Origin: Actinomycetota bacterium
Lineage (GTDB): Bacteria; Actinomycetota; Thermoleophilia; Gaiellales; Gaiellaceae
Direction of reading: 5' to 3'
NCBI GenBank assembly: GCA_013697465.1
Contig: JACCWU010000187.1
Span: forward strand, 1 to 12,523
DNA: 12,523 nt
This document shows, piece by piece, positions 1 through 7,054 of the stretch (position 1 is its first letter; each line of letters begins with the position of its first letter). The translations under genes were made by a program, and so were the position numbers. Under the pieces are notes generated by a model. The model saw only the letters and a program-made list of their open reading frames with translations, was not told where the DNA came from and did not search any database.

Positions 1-2
1 GT

Positions 3-317
3 TTCCGCTTCTCGAGCGAGATGGACATCGTCCGAGACGGCGCGCTCGAGGCCACGAACTACTTCTTCTCGATCGGTGAGCAGGAAAACGTTCTCGAGCT
101 GACCTTCAACCATGACGGCCGAAGCTATGAGCTGGGCACCGCCTACGGACATATCGCGATCGGCGTCGAGGACATGAGCGAGGCGCTGGCCCGCTTGAAG
201 GAGCACGGAATCGAGCCGGAACGGCCGCCCTATCAGGTGCGCGAGGGCGGCTCGCGCATTGCCTTCGTGAGGGACCCTGACTCCTACAGGGTGGAGCTCG
301 TCGAGCGCTCGGCCTAG
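3..317 (+). CDS. VOC-family (glyoxalase I-like) protein, 5' partial
   Basis: This is the C-terminal part of a vicinal-oxygen-chelate protein resembling lactoylglutathione lyase; the reading frame is open to the window's left edge. Numbering from the first ATG at position 21, metal-ligand candidates are Glu26 (in NVLELTFN), His44 (in TAYGHIAIGV) and Glu92 (in YRVELVE). They match the second, third and fourth ligands of glyoxalase I; the first, an N-terminal His, would lie upstream. The ATG at 21 is unlikely to be the true start, because a complete protein needs another N-terminal beta-alpha module and in-frame codons continue upstream. The family isomerises the methylglyoxal hemithioacetal or acts on other small substrates. 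Glutathione is rare in actinobacteria, so the thiol, if any, is unknown. The TAG stop overlaps the stop of the convergent GMC gene. The fold is secure; the substrate is not. Confidence 0.85.
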   Translation, partial: FRFSSEMDIVRDGALEATNYFFSIGEQENVLELTFNHDGRSYELGTAYGHIAIGVEDMSEALARLKEHGIEPERPPYQVREGGSRIAFVRDPDSYRVELVERSA

Positions 318-1576
318 CGACATTGGACGGCTACTCGCGGCTGCCGGGCGAGGCGAAGCCCGTACAGGAGCCTCCGCGCGTCCTCGCCGCCCGGATCGGT
401 GAGATAGCGCGGGTCGATGGCCGGTGCGACGCTCGGGTCGGCCGAACGGAGCTCGACGGTACCGACACTTCGGGGCTGGAGAAGGACCACGGCGAGTGTG
501 AGGCCGTGCTCCGTCGGCTGCTTGAGCCCCTCCTCCTCGAAGAGAACGGGAGCGAAGATGAGCTCGAGGTCGGGGGTCGGCAGGTCGGGTCGTGTCCGCA
601 AGAATGCGGCCGCCTCGGCGACGTTCGAGGTGAGCGGCCCGCGGCCACGAACCGCCCACCTCACGAGGTTGCGGAGCGACTCCGCGCTCGCGAGGGTCTC
701 GACCTCCTTCGTGTACACCAGCAAGCCGTTCGCGAGGTGGTCGAGCAGGTTCGTGCCGACTCCCGGCAGCTCGTGCACGAGCTCGATGCCCACCTCTTCG
801 AGAATCCGCCGCGGGCCGACGCCTGAGAGCTGGAGCAGGTGCGGGGTGCCTATCGAGCCGGCGCAGAGGATGACCTCCCGCTCAGCGAGCGCCTCCTCCT
901 CGTGGCTGCTGCCGTCGCTGCGGTACGCGATGCCGACGGCTCTCCCGCGGTCGAGGAGCACCCGGCTCACGACCGCCTCCGTGAGAACCGTGAGATTCGG
1001 TCGCCGAGCTGCCGGTCGCAAGTATCCGTCGACCACGCTGAAACGCCAGCCTCGGCGCTGAGAGACGGGGACGTTGCCCACACCGGTAGCGTCCGCGTCG
1101 TTGAGATCGGCGGTGAAGGGAATCCCCTCGGCCTGCGCGGCCTCGACGAACGCATCCGTGAGGGTATGTCGGTCACGGAGCTCCGCTCGCGGAAAAGACT
1201 CGCCGCTACTTCGCGCGAAGGCCGCCGCGACGTCGGCCCACGCCCAGCCAGGGCAGCCTGCAGCGTCCCAGGCGTCGTAGGAGCCCGGGTGCCCTCGAAG
1301 CACCATCATCGCGTTGATCGCGGCGGAACCGCCGAGCACCCGTCCTCGCGGAAACACGATCTGGCGGTCGTCGAGCGCCGTCTGCGGAACGGTCGAGTCG
1401 CCCCAGTCGAGCTCGGTGCGGTAGAGCTTCGAGAAGGCCGCGGGAACGCGAACCTCGAGCCTCCGGCTGCGGGAGCCGGCCTCGATGAGCAGCACGGAGA
1501 GGTCCGGGTCCTCGCTCAGCCGCGACGCAACCACGCACCCGGCGGTTCCCGCGCCCACGATGACGATGTCGTGCAC
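314..1576 (-). CDS. GMC-family FAD oxidoreductase, C-terminally truncated
   Basis: The 420-residue product is a glucose-methanol-choline family flavoprotein. The FAD-binding Rossmann motif is GAGTAG at residues 8-13, with the FAD-ribose acidic residue in IEAG (31-34). GMC signature 1 is around 78-95 (GRVLGGSAAINAMM) and signature 2 at 240-254 (GSIGTPHLLQLSGVG). PGVGTNLLDH lies at 271-280. Family members are usually about 500-550 residues and end with a segment carrying the catalytic His and a His/Asn partner. Here the protein stops soon after LRLARQ, so roughly 100 residues including the active-site base are missing. The product is probably inactive for alcohol oxidation, or the gene is a decaying remnant. 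The start is GTG, 6 nt after a TATTCT box, with no Shine-Dalgarno sequence, which fits a leaderless message. It is divergent from the 100-residue gene at 1655. Confidence 0.85.
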   Translation of the reverse strand: MHDIVIVGAGTAGCVVASRLSEDPDLSVLLIEAGSRSRRLEVRVPAAFSKLYRTELDWGDSTVPQTALDDRQIVFPRGRVLGGSAAINAMMVLRGHPGSYDAWDAAGCPGWAWADVAAAFARSSGESFPRAELRDRHTLTDAFVEAAQAEGIPFTADLNDADATGVGNVPVSQRRGWRFSVVDGYLRPAARRPNLTVLTEAVVSRVLLDRGRAVGIAYRSDGSSHEEEALAEREVILCAGSIGTPHLLQLSGVGPRRILEEVGIELVHELPGVGTNLLDHLANGLLVYTKEVETLASAESLRNLVRWAVRGRGPLTSNVAEAAAFLRTRPDLPTPDLELIFAPVLFEEEGLKQPTEHGLTLAVVLLQPRSVGTVELRSADPSVAPAIDPRYLTDPGGEDARRLLYGLRLARQPRVAVQCR

Positions 1577-1582
1577 GCGCCG

Positions 1583-1588
1583 AGAATA
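1583..1588 (-). promoter_or_regulatory. -10 box of leaderless GMC promoter
   Basis: On the minus strand TATTCT is followed by CGGCGC and then the GTG start codon at 1576. A start point 6-7 nt after the -10 box would fall on the start codon. No convincing TTGACA-like -35 box is visible. Confidence 0.6.
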
Positions 1589-1602
1589 CGGCTGTCACAC
1601 AG

Positions 1603-1628
1603 TTGGCACGAAGACGTTTCCCACCCGT
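1603..1628 (+). promoter_or_regulatory. Shared upstream element, copy A
   Basis: This 26-bp stretch begins TTGGCACGAA and continues GACGTTTCCCA. It matches copy B at 5220-5245 in 22 of 26 positions. In both copies a TASGCTCG box starts exactly 40 nt after the first base. In copy A that box is the -10 of the leaderless gene at 1655, so this element covers roughly -52 to -27 of that promoter. It could be an activator site or a non-standard -35 region. It also lies within the divergent GMC promoter region. Confidence 0.5.
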
Positions 1629-1642
1629 GACTGTCCTCGACC

Positions 1643-1648
1643 TACGCT
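1643..1648 (+). promoter_or_regulatory. -10 box of leaderless promoter for the 100-residue protein
   Basis: TACGCT is followed by CGTCGA and the GTG start at 1655. The geometry, TANNNT plus 6 nt plus GTG, is the same as at purD, GMC and the NTF2-like gene. Confidence 0.6.
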
Positions 1649-1654
1649 CGTCGA

Positions 1655-1957
1655 GTGACCACCCTGGATTCGAGCCGGCGCGTGCGAAAGGAACCGAAGC
1701 CGCCGGCCGCGGCAACGCCGTGGGGGCCAGGTTCGATCCTCGACGAGATCAAGGTGCCACAACGAGTGGGGGACAAGCGGTTCGCAGTGGTCGTTCAGCT
1801 CCTGGAGACCAAGGAAGGCGAGCGCCTGGTCCGCTTCGCGTACACGACTTCGGGCTCCGCGCGGCGCGGGCCCGTCACGATGCGGGTGCGCGATCTCGAG
1901 CGGCTGCGGGCGGCGCTCGAGCGCGCGCCCGTTCTCGGGGAGGTGCTGCACATGTGA
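1655..1957 (+). CDS. Unrecognised 100-residue protein
   Basis: I do not recognise this family. The first 25 residues are basic and proline/alanine-rich and look disordered. Residues about 38-95 look like a small alpha/beta domain: KRFAVVVQLLETKEGERLVRF reads as two strands, GPVTMRVRD as another, then the helix DLERLRAALER. There is no signal peptide or membrane segment, so it is probably cytosolic. The strand-strand-strand-helix order with basic residues faintly recalls PC4-like single-stranded-DNA-binding folds, but I see no diagnostic motif and do not assign it. The GTG start is supported by the leaderless promoter geometry, and the downstream codon pattern is typical of GC-rich coding DNA. 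It is divergent from the GMC gene and convergent with purQ. Confidence 0.7.
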   Translation: MTTLDSSRRVRKEPKPPAAATPWGPGSILDEIKVPQRVGDKRFAVVVQLLETKEGERLVRFAYTTSGSARRGPVTMRVRDLERLRAALERAPVLGEVLHM

Positions 1958-2039
1958 CCCGTCGCCGACATGACTCTTCGAGGACGGATCACCGCGAATG
2001 GAAGGCGGAGTGCCCGGGTGCGCCGAGCGCCGGCTATGG

Positions 2040-2074
2040 GCGGTGTGACTACGCGGTGTGACTACGCGGTGTGA

Positions 2075-2082
<8 letters not shown>
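2040..2082 (+). repeat. Three perfect 13-bp tandem repeats plus a partial fourth
   Basis: The unit GCGGTGTGACTAC occurs at 2040-2052, 2053-2065 and 2066-2078, followed by GCGG. The copy at 2066-2078 contains the purQ stop codon (TAG on the minus strand, 2077-2075). Because 13 is not a multiple of three, the copies place TAG in all three minus-strand frames and TGA in all three plus-strand frames. The rest of the 117-bp gap between the convergent genes shows no clear terminator hairpin with a T-run. Confidence 0.95.
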
Positions 2083-2766
<684 letters not shown>

Positions 2767-2767
<1 letters not shown>

Positions 2768-3009
2768 CAGCTTCCGTCCAAACTCACTTCGACGCTCTCG
2801 ATGAGCGGGTTTGCGAGCAGCTCGGTGCACATCCGCTCGATCTGCCCCCTGGCTTCGTCGTTGTTCTCCGCGGACAGCTCGATGTCGACCACGCGACCCA
2901 CCCGAACCCGGCTCACGTCGAACCCCAGCTTGCGCAGCGACCCCTCGACTGCCTCGCCCTGTGGATCGAGGATTCCCTCCTTCGGCCGGACGACGACAGT
3001 CGCCTTCAC
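2767..3009 (-). CDS. purS: Phosphoribosylformylglycinamidine synthase subunit PurS
   Basis: The 80-residue protein is the small PurS subunit that bridges PurQ and PurL in Gram-positive-type FGAM synthase. The full-length match includes the N-terminal strand KATVVVRPKEGILDPQG, the central LRKLGFDVSRVRVGRVVDIEL, and the C-terminal MCTELLANPLIESVEVSL. Its GTG start overlaps the purC stop (GTGA, 4 nt), and its TGA overlaps the purQ ATG by one base. This packing indicates coupled translation and a fixed order purC-purS-purQ. No strong Shine-Dalgarno sequence is visible, so the start rests on the overlap and on the usual PurS length (about 80-84). Confidence 0.95.
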
Positions 3010-3863
3010 AGCACGACCCCGGGATCGCCGACGTACCGCTCGAAGGGGATGGCCGTGAGACGCTCGAACGCCTCGACGTAGCGAGCCCGCGTGTCCGCGA
3101 CCACGTCGTCGGGAAGCTCTGGCCCGGGCGCTGTCTTGTCCCATCCCGTCGTCTCGCACCAGTCCCGAACGAACTGCTTGTCGAAGGACGGCTGCGGCCG
3201 GCCCGGCTCGTACTCATCGGCCGGCCAGAACCTCGACGAGTCGGGCGTCAGCGCCTCGTCGCCGAGGACGAGCTCGCCGTCGGGCGCGAGTCCGAGCTCG
3301 AACTTCGTGTCCGCGAGGATGATCCCGCGTGCCTCGGCATGGGCCGAGGCGAAGCGATAAAGCTCGAGCGCGGCATCCTTCGCGCGGCGGTAGAGGTCGG
3401 CGCCGACGAGTTCGGCTGCTCGCTCCTCGTCGATGTTCTCGTCGTGACCCTCTGTCGCCTTCGTGGCCGGCGTGAAGAGGGACTCGGGCAGCCGGCCCGA
3501 CTCCTGCAGGCCCGACGGAAGACGGTGCCCGCAAACGGCTCCAGTCTCGCCGTAGTCACGCCAGCCGGAACCTGCGAGGTACCCGCGAACGACGCACTCG
3601 ATCGGCAGCATGCGGAGCTTTCTGCAGACCATCGTGCGGCCGTCGGCCGGGAGCTCGAGCAGATGGTTGGGGACGATCTGGCGCGTACGCGCGAACCAGT
3701 AAGCGGAGAGACCGGTGAGCACGCGGCCCTTGTCCGGGATCGGTGTTCCCAGCACGACGTCGAAGGTGGAGATGCGGTCGCTCGCGACGAGGAGCAGGCG
3801 CTCCTCGTCGAGCGCGTAGATGTCGCGCACCTTGCCGCTCGCGAGGTGCACCGCCTCAGGCAC
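3006..3863 (-). CDS. purC: SAICAR synthetase (phosphoribosylaminoimidazole-succinocarboxamide synthase)
   Basis: The 285-residue enzyme joins CAIR and aspartate using ATP to make SAICAR. N-terminal features are SGKVRDIY (9-16) and LLVASDRISTFDVVLGTPIP (24-43). The family signatures are MLPIECVVRGYLAGSGW (85-101) and ADTKFELGL (184-192). The length fits the longer bacterial form. The GTG start at 3863 lies inside the last codons of purB, an 8-nt overlap, and is preceded at 5 nt by GGAGGG, one of the few clear ribosome-binding sites in the window. That fits an internal operon gene that cannot be leaderless. Its product feeds PurB, encoded just upstream. Confidence 0.97.
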   Translation of the reverse strand: MPEAVHLASGKVRDIYALDEERLLLVASDRISTFDVVLGTPIPDKGRVLTGLSAYWFARTRQIVPNHLLELPADGRTMVCRKLRMLPIECVVRGYLAGSGWRDYGETGAVCGHRLPSGLQESGRLPESLFTPATKATEGHDENIDEERAAELVGADLYRRAKDAALELYRFASAHAEARGIILADTKFELGLAPDGELVLGDEALTPDSSRFWPADEYEPGRPQPSFDKQFVRDWCETTGWDKTAPGPELPDDVVADTRARYVEAFERLTAIPFERYVGDPGVVL

Positions 3864-5172
3864 GAACGCCCTCCCGCTCTGACACGAGCTCGCGGAGCCG
3901 GCTGAAGACGACATCGGAGTTGCGGGTGAATGCGTCGTGGTCGAACACCTCGTCGAGGTCGACCCGTGACGCGATCTCCGCATCCCCGCGCGCGAGTCCG
4001 GGGAAGTCCAGCCCTTCGTCCCACGCTCTCATCGCGTGACGCTGGACAAGGCGATAGGCGCGATCTCGCGCAAGCCCCGACTCCACGAGCGAGAGGAGAA
4101 GCCGCTGGCTGAAGAAGAGCCCGCCCGTCGCTTCGAGGTTCGCACGCATTCGCTCGGGACGAATCACGAGCCCTTCGGCGAGCCAAGCGAACCGGTCGAG
4201 CATGTAGTCCACGGCCAGGAAGGCGTCCGGCAAGACGACACGTTCCGCAGAAGAGTGCGAGATGTCGCGCTCGTGCCAGAGAGCGACGTTTTCGAGACCC
4301 ACGAGCGCATACCCGCGAACGAGGCGCGCGAGGCCGCATATCCGCTCCGCGACGATCGGATTTCGCTTGTGCGGCATCGCCGACGATCCTTTCTGGCCGC
4401 GCGCGAACGGCTCCTCGACCTCCCGCACCTCCGTCCGCGCAAGGTGACGGATCTCCAAGGCGAAGCGCTCGAGAGAAGCCGCGAGGAGCGCGAGCGCGGA
4501 CAGGAGCTCCGCGTGCCGATCCCTCTGCAGGATCTGCGTCGAGCTCGGAGCAGGCTCCAACCCGAGCGCTTCGCAGGTCAGCCGTTCCACCTCGGGCGGG
4601 GCGGAGGCGTACGTGCCGACCGCTCCCGAGAGCTTTCCCACCCGCATCCCTTCCAGGGCACGCTCCAGACGCACTCGGTCGCGCTCGAGCTGGAACGCCC
4701 AGCCTGCGAGCTTCAGTCCGAGCGTCGTGGGTTCGGCGTGAATCCCGTGCGTGCGCCCAATGGTGGGCGTCGCGCGGTGCTCCTCGGCTCGCGCGACAAC
4801 GGCGGTGAACGCGCGATCGACTCCGTCCAGGACAAGGGTTCCGGCATCCCGAACGGCCAGGGACAGCGCGGTGTCGAGCACGTCGGACGAGGTGAGGCCG
4901 AAGTGGAGCCAGCGCCCCTCCTCGCCGAGTTGCTCCGCCAGAGCGTCCACGAACGCAGCGACGTCGTGATTCGTCGTCCGCTCGAGCTCGGCGACACGCC
5001 CCGGGCTCGGCGCGCTCACGTGCGAGCGGATCGCCTCGACGGCCTGCCTCGGGACGGTGCCGAGCTCAGCCCAGGCATCAAGCGCGGCGAGCTCCACTGC
5101 AAGCCAGCGCTCGAGCTTCGTCTCCTCCGACCACACGCGCGACATCGCCGGTCGGGAGTAGCGGGGAATCAC
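3856..5172 (-). CDS. purB: Adenylosuccinate lyase
   Basis: The 438-residue member of the fumarase/aspartase superfamily acts twice in purine synthesis: SAICAR to AICAR plus fumarate, and adenylosuccinate to AMP plus fumarate. Visible features are TTNHDVAAF with His69, HFGLTSSD (90-97), TIGRTHGIHAEPTTLG with the conserved His142, and the flexible catalytic loop GSSAMPHKRNP (262-272) with Ser263/Ser264. The N-terminus VIPRYSRPAMSRVWSEE matches the usual PurB start. The GTG at 5172 is therefore preferred over an in-frame extension to 5316, which would run through the intergenic promoter region. A TACAAT box ends 7 nt before this GTG and no ribosome site is present, so purB-purC-purS-purQ probably has its own leaderless promoter, 158 nt after purD. 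Confidence 0.97.
   Translation of the reverse strand: MIPRYSRPAMSRVWSEETKLERWLAVELAALDAWAELGTVPRQAVEAIRSHVSAPSPGRVAELERTTNHDVAAFVDALAEQLGEEGRWLHFGLTSSDVLDTALSLAVRDAGTLVLDGVDRAFTAVVARAEEHRATPTIGRTHGIHAEPTTLGLKLAGWAFQLERDRVRLERALEGMRVGKLSGAVGTYASAPPEVERLTCEALGLEPAPSSTQILQRDRHAELLSALALLAASLERFALEIRHLARTEVREVEEPFARGQKGSSAMPHKRNPIVAERICGLARLVRGYALVGLENVALWHERDISHSSAERVVLPDAFLAVDYMLDRFAWLAEGLVIRPERMRANLEATGGLFFSQRLLLSLVESGLARDRAYRLVQRHAMRAWDEGLDFPGLARGDAEIASRVDLDEVFDHDAFTRNSDVVFSRLRELVSEREGVRA
3869..3874 (-). promoter_or_regulatory. Shine-Dalgarno site for purC
   Basis: GGAGGG on the minus strand is spaced 5 nt from the purC GTG and lies within the purB coding end. It fixes the purC start, which would otherwise be ambiguous. 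Confidence 0.75.
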
Positions 5173-5179
5173 TTGCTCG

Positions 5180-5185
5180 ATTGTA
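5180..5185 (-). promoter_or_regulatory. -10 box of leaderless purB promoter
   Basis: TACAAT, nearly the TATAAT consensus, is followed by CGAGCAA (7 nt) and the GTG start at 5172. It implies that transcription of purBCSQ starts at or next to the start codon. The sequence at the expected -35 distance is not TTGACA-like. Confidence 0.65.
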
Positions 5186-5219
5186 GAGACGCCCCCCGGC
5201 GCCCTCGCCGCGTGACCTC

Positions 5220-5245
5220 TTGGCACGAACACGTTCCCCATCTGT
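5220..5245 (+). promoter_or_regulatory. Shared upstream element, copy B
   Basis: It begins TTGGCACGAA followed by CACGTTCCCCA and matches copy A (1603-1628) in 22 of 26 positions. It also forms an inverted repeat CGAACA (5227-5232) / TGTTCG (5243-5248), which copy A lacks. It lies in the 158-bp purD/purB gap, upstream of purB in minus-strand terms. The conserved spacing to a TASGCTCG box on the plus strand suggests the functional orientation is plus. Confidence 0.45.
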
Positions 5246-5259
5246 TCGCAGTTCCGCAC

Positions 5260-5265
5260 TAGGCT
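5260..5265 (+). promoter_or_regulatory. Candidate -10 box facing purD (antisense)
   Basis: TAGGCTCG occupies the same place relative to copy B as TACGCTCG does to copy A. A GTG follows after CGAAA at 5271, but its 81-codon frame runs antisense through the end of purD and does not look like a conserved protein. If active, it would make an RNA antisense to the purD 3' end. Confidence 0.3.
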
Positions 5266-5330
5266 CGAAAGTGGGAGGAGGCGCGGGGTGGCCCCGAGAG
5301 CCGAGCCCTCGAGCACTCATCCTGAGAGGG

Positions 5331-6551
5331 TCAACGCGAGGCTTCGGCCGCAGCAAGCGCGACGTCCCGCCGGCACCAAGCTCCCTCGAAGGCGATCTGC
5401 TCCGCGGCCGTGTACGCGGCTTCCCTTGCCCGGAGAATGGTCTCGCCGAGGCCCGTTACGCCGAGGACACGACCGCCGTTCGTGACCAGCTGGCCTCCGT
5501 GCTGCGCCGTCCCTGAGTGAAAGACGAGAGCACCGTTCGCAGTGGCAGCGTCGACGCCGGAGATCGCAGATCCCTGGTCGCCGCTGTCCGGGTACCCGGC
5601 AGAGGCGATCACCACCGTCACGGCGGCCCCGTCGCGCCAACCGATGTGCGCTCCCGAGAGCTCTCCCACGGACGCCGCGCCGAGCGCCTCTACGAGGTCG
5701 CCGGCGAGCAGCGGGAGCACGGACTGGGCCTCCGGGTCTCCGAAGCGGCAGTTGAACTCGAGCACCCGCGGGCCGTCCGCGGTGAGCATCAGGCCCGCGT
5801 AGAGGAGGCCGACGAACGGCGCGCCGCGCCGCTGCAGCTCCGCCAGAACCGGGCGATGAACCGTCCCGAGAATGCCCTCGATCTCCGCCTCCTCGAGCCC
5901 GGGCACCGGCGCGTACGAGCCCATGCCGCCGGTGTTCGGCCCCGCATCGCCGTCGTAGGCGCGCTTGAAGTCCTGCGCGGGAACGAGAGCCAACGCCTCC
6001 GATCCGTCACAGAGCGCGAACACGGATACCTCCGGTCCCTCGAGCAGCTCCTCGACGACCATGCCTCCTCCCAGGGCATTCACACGACGGAGCGCATCGT
6101 CGAGCTCCGGCTGGGAGCGGCAGACGAAGACGCCCTTGCCGGCCGCCAGGCCGTCGGCTTTCACGACACAAGGGGGTCTGGCGACAGCGAGAGAGATCGC
6201 GGCGGGGACTTCGGCGGCCGACATCACTTCCTTCGCGAACGACTTCGAGCCTTCGAGTCGAGCCGCCGCCGCGCTCGGCCCGAAGACCGAGATTCCCGCA
6301 TGCCGCAGGACGTCCGCGACGCCCGCGACGAGCGGCGCCTCGGGACCGATGACGACGAGATCCACGTTCAGCGAGCCGGCCAGCCCCAACAGAGCCTCCC
6401 CGTCTTCAGCGCGAATCGGATGACACTCGCAAAGCTCGGCGATGCCGGGGCTTCCGGGCGCCGCGTGCAGATCCGAGAGAGAAGGCGACTGCGCGAGCTT
6501 CCAGGCAAGCGCGTGCTCGCGCCCGCCGGACCCGACCAGGAGAACGCGCAC
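5331..6551 (-). CDS. purD: Phosphoribosylamine-glycine ligase (GAR synthetase)
   Basis: The 406-residue ATP-grasp ligase makes glycinamide ribonucleotide from phosphoribosylamine, glycine and ATP, the second purine step. The N-terminal domain begins RVLLVGSGGREHALAWKL. ATP-binding residues lie in PCVVKADGLAAGKGV (127-141) and VVEELLEGPEVSVF (165-178). The substrate/metal region is DAGPNTGGMGSYAP (202-215), and the signature EFNCRFGDPEAQ is at 265-276. The length is slightly below the usual 420-430 but all domains are present. The GTG start is placed by homology and by a TAGACT box 6 nt upstream, with no Shine-Dalgarno sequence. A 158-bp gap and a second promoter separate it from purB. It is divergent from the NTF2-like gene. 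Confidence 0.97.
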   Translation of the reverse strand: MRVLLVGSGGREHALAWKLAQSPSLSDLHAAPGSPGIAELCECHPIRAEDGEALLGLAGSLNVDLVVIGPEAPLVAGVADVLRHAGISVFGPSAAAARLEGSKSFAKEVMSAAEVPAAISLAVARPPCVVKADGLAAGKGVFVCRSQPELDDALRRVNALGGGMVVEELLEGPEVSVFALCDGSEALALVPAQDFKRAYDGDAGPNTGGMGSYAPVPGLEEAEIEGILGTVHRPVLAELQRRGAPFVGLLYAGLMLTADGPRVLEFNCRFGDPEAQSVLPLLAGDLVEALGAASVGELSGAHIGWRDGAAVTVVIASAGYPDSGDQGSAISGVDAATANGALVFHSGTAQHGGQLVTNGGRVLGVTGLGETILRAREAAYTAAEQIAFEGAWCRRDVALAAAEASR

Positions 6552-6557
6552 GCGCCG

Positions 6558-6563
6558 AGTCTA
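6558..6563 (-). promoter_or_regulatory. -10 box of leaderless purD promoter
   Basis: TAGACT, then CGGCGC, then GTG at 6551. The 12 bases CTCGGCGCGTGC across box end, spacer and start are identical to those at the GMC gene start (1584-1573). Confidence 0.65.
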
Positions 6564-6616
6564 GAGAACCGTTCGGAGAATCCGGTGCTGGTCGCCGAGC
6601 GAGACCGAGCAGCGCG

Positions 6617-6653
6617 CGTGCCGTCGGCTTGCGCTCGCCGCACCGACGGCACG
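6617..6653. promoter_or_regulatory. 11-bp perfect inverted repeat, candidate operator
   Basis: CGTGCCGTCGG (6617-6627) and CCGACGGCACG (6643-6653) are exact reverse complements separated by 15 bp. The right arm ends one base before the TAAGGT -10 box of the NTF2-like gene, so the repeat covers that promoter's spacer and -35 region. It sits about 66-102 bp upstream of the purD start. Neither divergent leaderless message should include it, so it is more likely a protein-binding site than an RNA hairpin or terminator. Confidence 0.6.
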
Positions 6654-6659
6654 TAAGGT
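6654..6659 (+). promoter_or_regulatory. -10 box of leaderless promoter for the NTF2-like gene
   Basis: TAAGGT, then TGAGCC, then GTG at 6666. A weak TTGCGC lies 19 nt upstream inside the loop of the inverted repeat. Confidence 0.6.
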
Positions 6660-6665
6660 TGAGCC

Positions 6666-7049
6666 GTGGACACCACAGCGTTTCAGCGCTGGCTCGACGA
6701 CTACGTCCAGGCATGGAGAACGTACGACGAAGAGGCGATCGGGGCTCTCTTCAGCGCAGACGCCAGCTACCGCTACCACCCATGGGACGAGGGAGACGAT
6801 GTCGTCGAGGGGCGAGCGGCGATTGTCGCCGACTGGCTCGAGGAGAAAGACGAGCCTGGCTCCTGGAATGCCGAGTACCGCCCGTGGGCGATCGACGAGG
6901 ACAGAGCCGTGGCCGTCGGCGTGTCTCGCTATCTCGCGGCGGACGGAGCGTCCGTCGAGCGCGAGTACCACAACGTCTTCCTCTGTCGCTTCGACGCCGA
7001 CGGTCTCTGCCGGGAGTTCACCGAGATCTTTTTGCGCCGCAGCAACTGA
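6666..7049 (+). CDS. SnoaL/NTF2-like domain protein
   Basis: The 127-residue protein has the SnoaL-like polyketide-cyclase/NTF2 fold. The N-terminal helix is FQRWLDDYVQAWRTYDEEAIGALFSADASYRYHPW, followed by GRAAIVADWLEE, then the strands NAEYRPWAIDEDRAVAVGVSRY and REYHNVFLCRFDADGLCREFTEIF. Members act as small-molecule isomerases, cyclases or binding proteins. The exact role here is unknown, and no signal peptide is visible. The GTG start is supported by a TANNNT box 6 nt upstream. It is the only plus-strand gene within the purine block and ends 5 nt from the purA stop. The strong inverted repeat on its promoter suggests dedicated control. Confidence 0.85.
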   Translation: MDTTAFQRWLDDYVQAWRTYDEEAIGALFSADASYRYHPWDEGDDVVEGRAAIVADWLEEKDEPGSWNAEYRPWAIDEDRAVAVGVSRYLAADGASVEREYHNVFLCRFDADGLCREFTEIFLRRSN

Positions 7050-7054
7050 GAGCC

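Noticed and set aside
323..1630. Long plus-strand frames opposite the GMC gene
   Set aside because: These are antisense shadows in GC-rich coding DNA; the minus frame has clear FAD and GMC motifs.
5173..5316. N-terminal extension of PurB by 48 residues
   Set aside because: The extension covers the intergenic promoter region. PurB homology begins at VIPRYSRPAM, and a TACAAT box sits just before that GTG.
5284..5330. GC hairpins after purD as an intrinsic terminator
   Set aside because: CGGGG/CCCCG with a 3-base loop is short and no T-run follows on the minus strand, so a terminator call is not supported.
5276..5350. Possible tRNA-like GC-rich stretch
   Set aside because: No GGTTCGA-type T-arm, no matching acceptor stem and no room before the purD end.
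5271..5516. Possible 81-residue plus-strand gene after copy B
   Set aside because: It is antisense to the purD C-terminus, low in recognisable structure and Arg/Pro-rich like other shadow frames. Only the promoter-like box argues for it.
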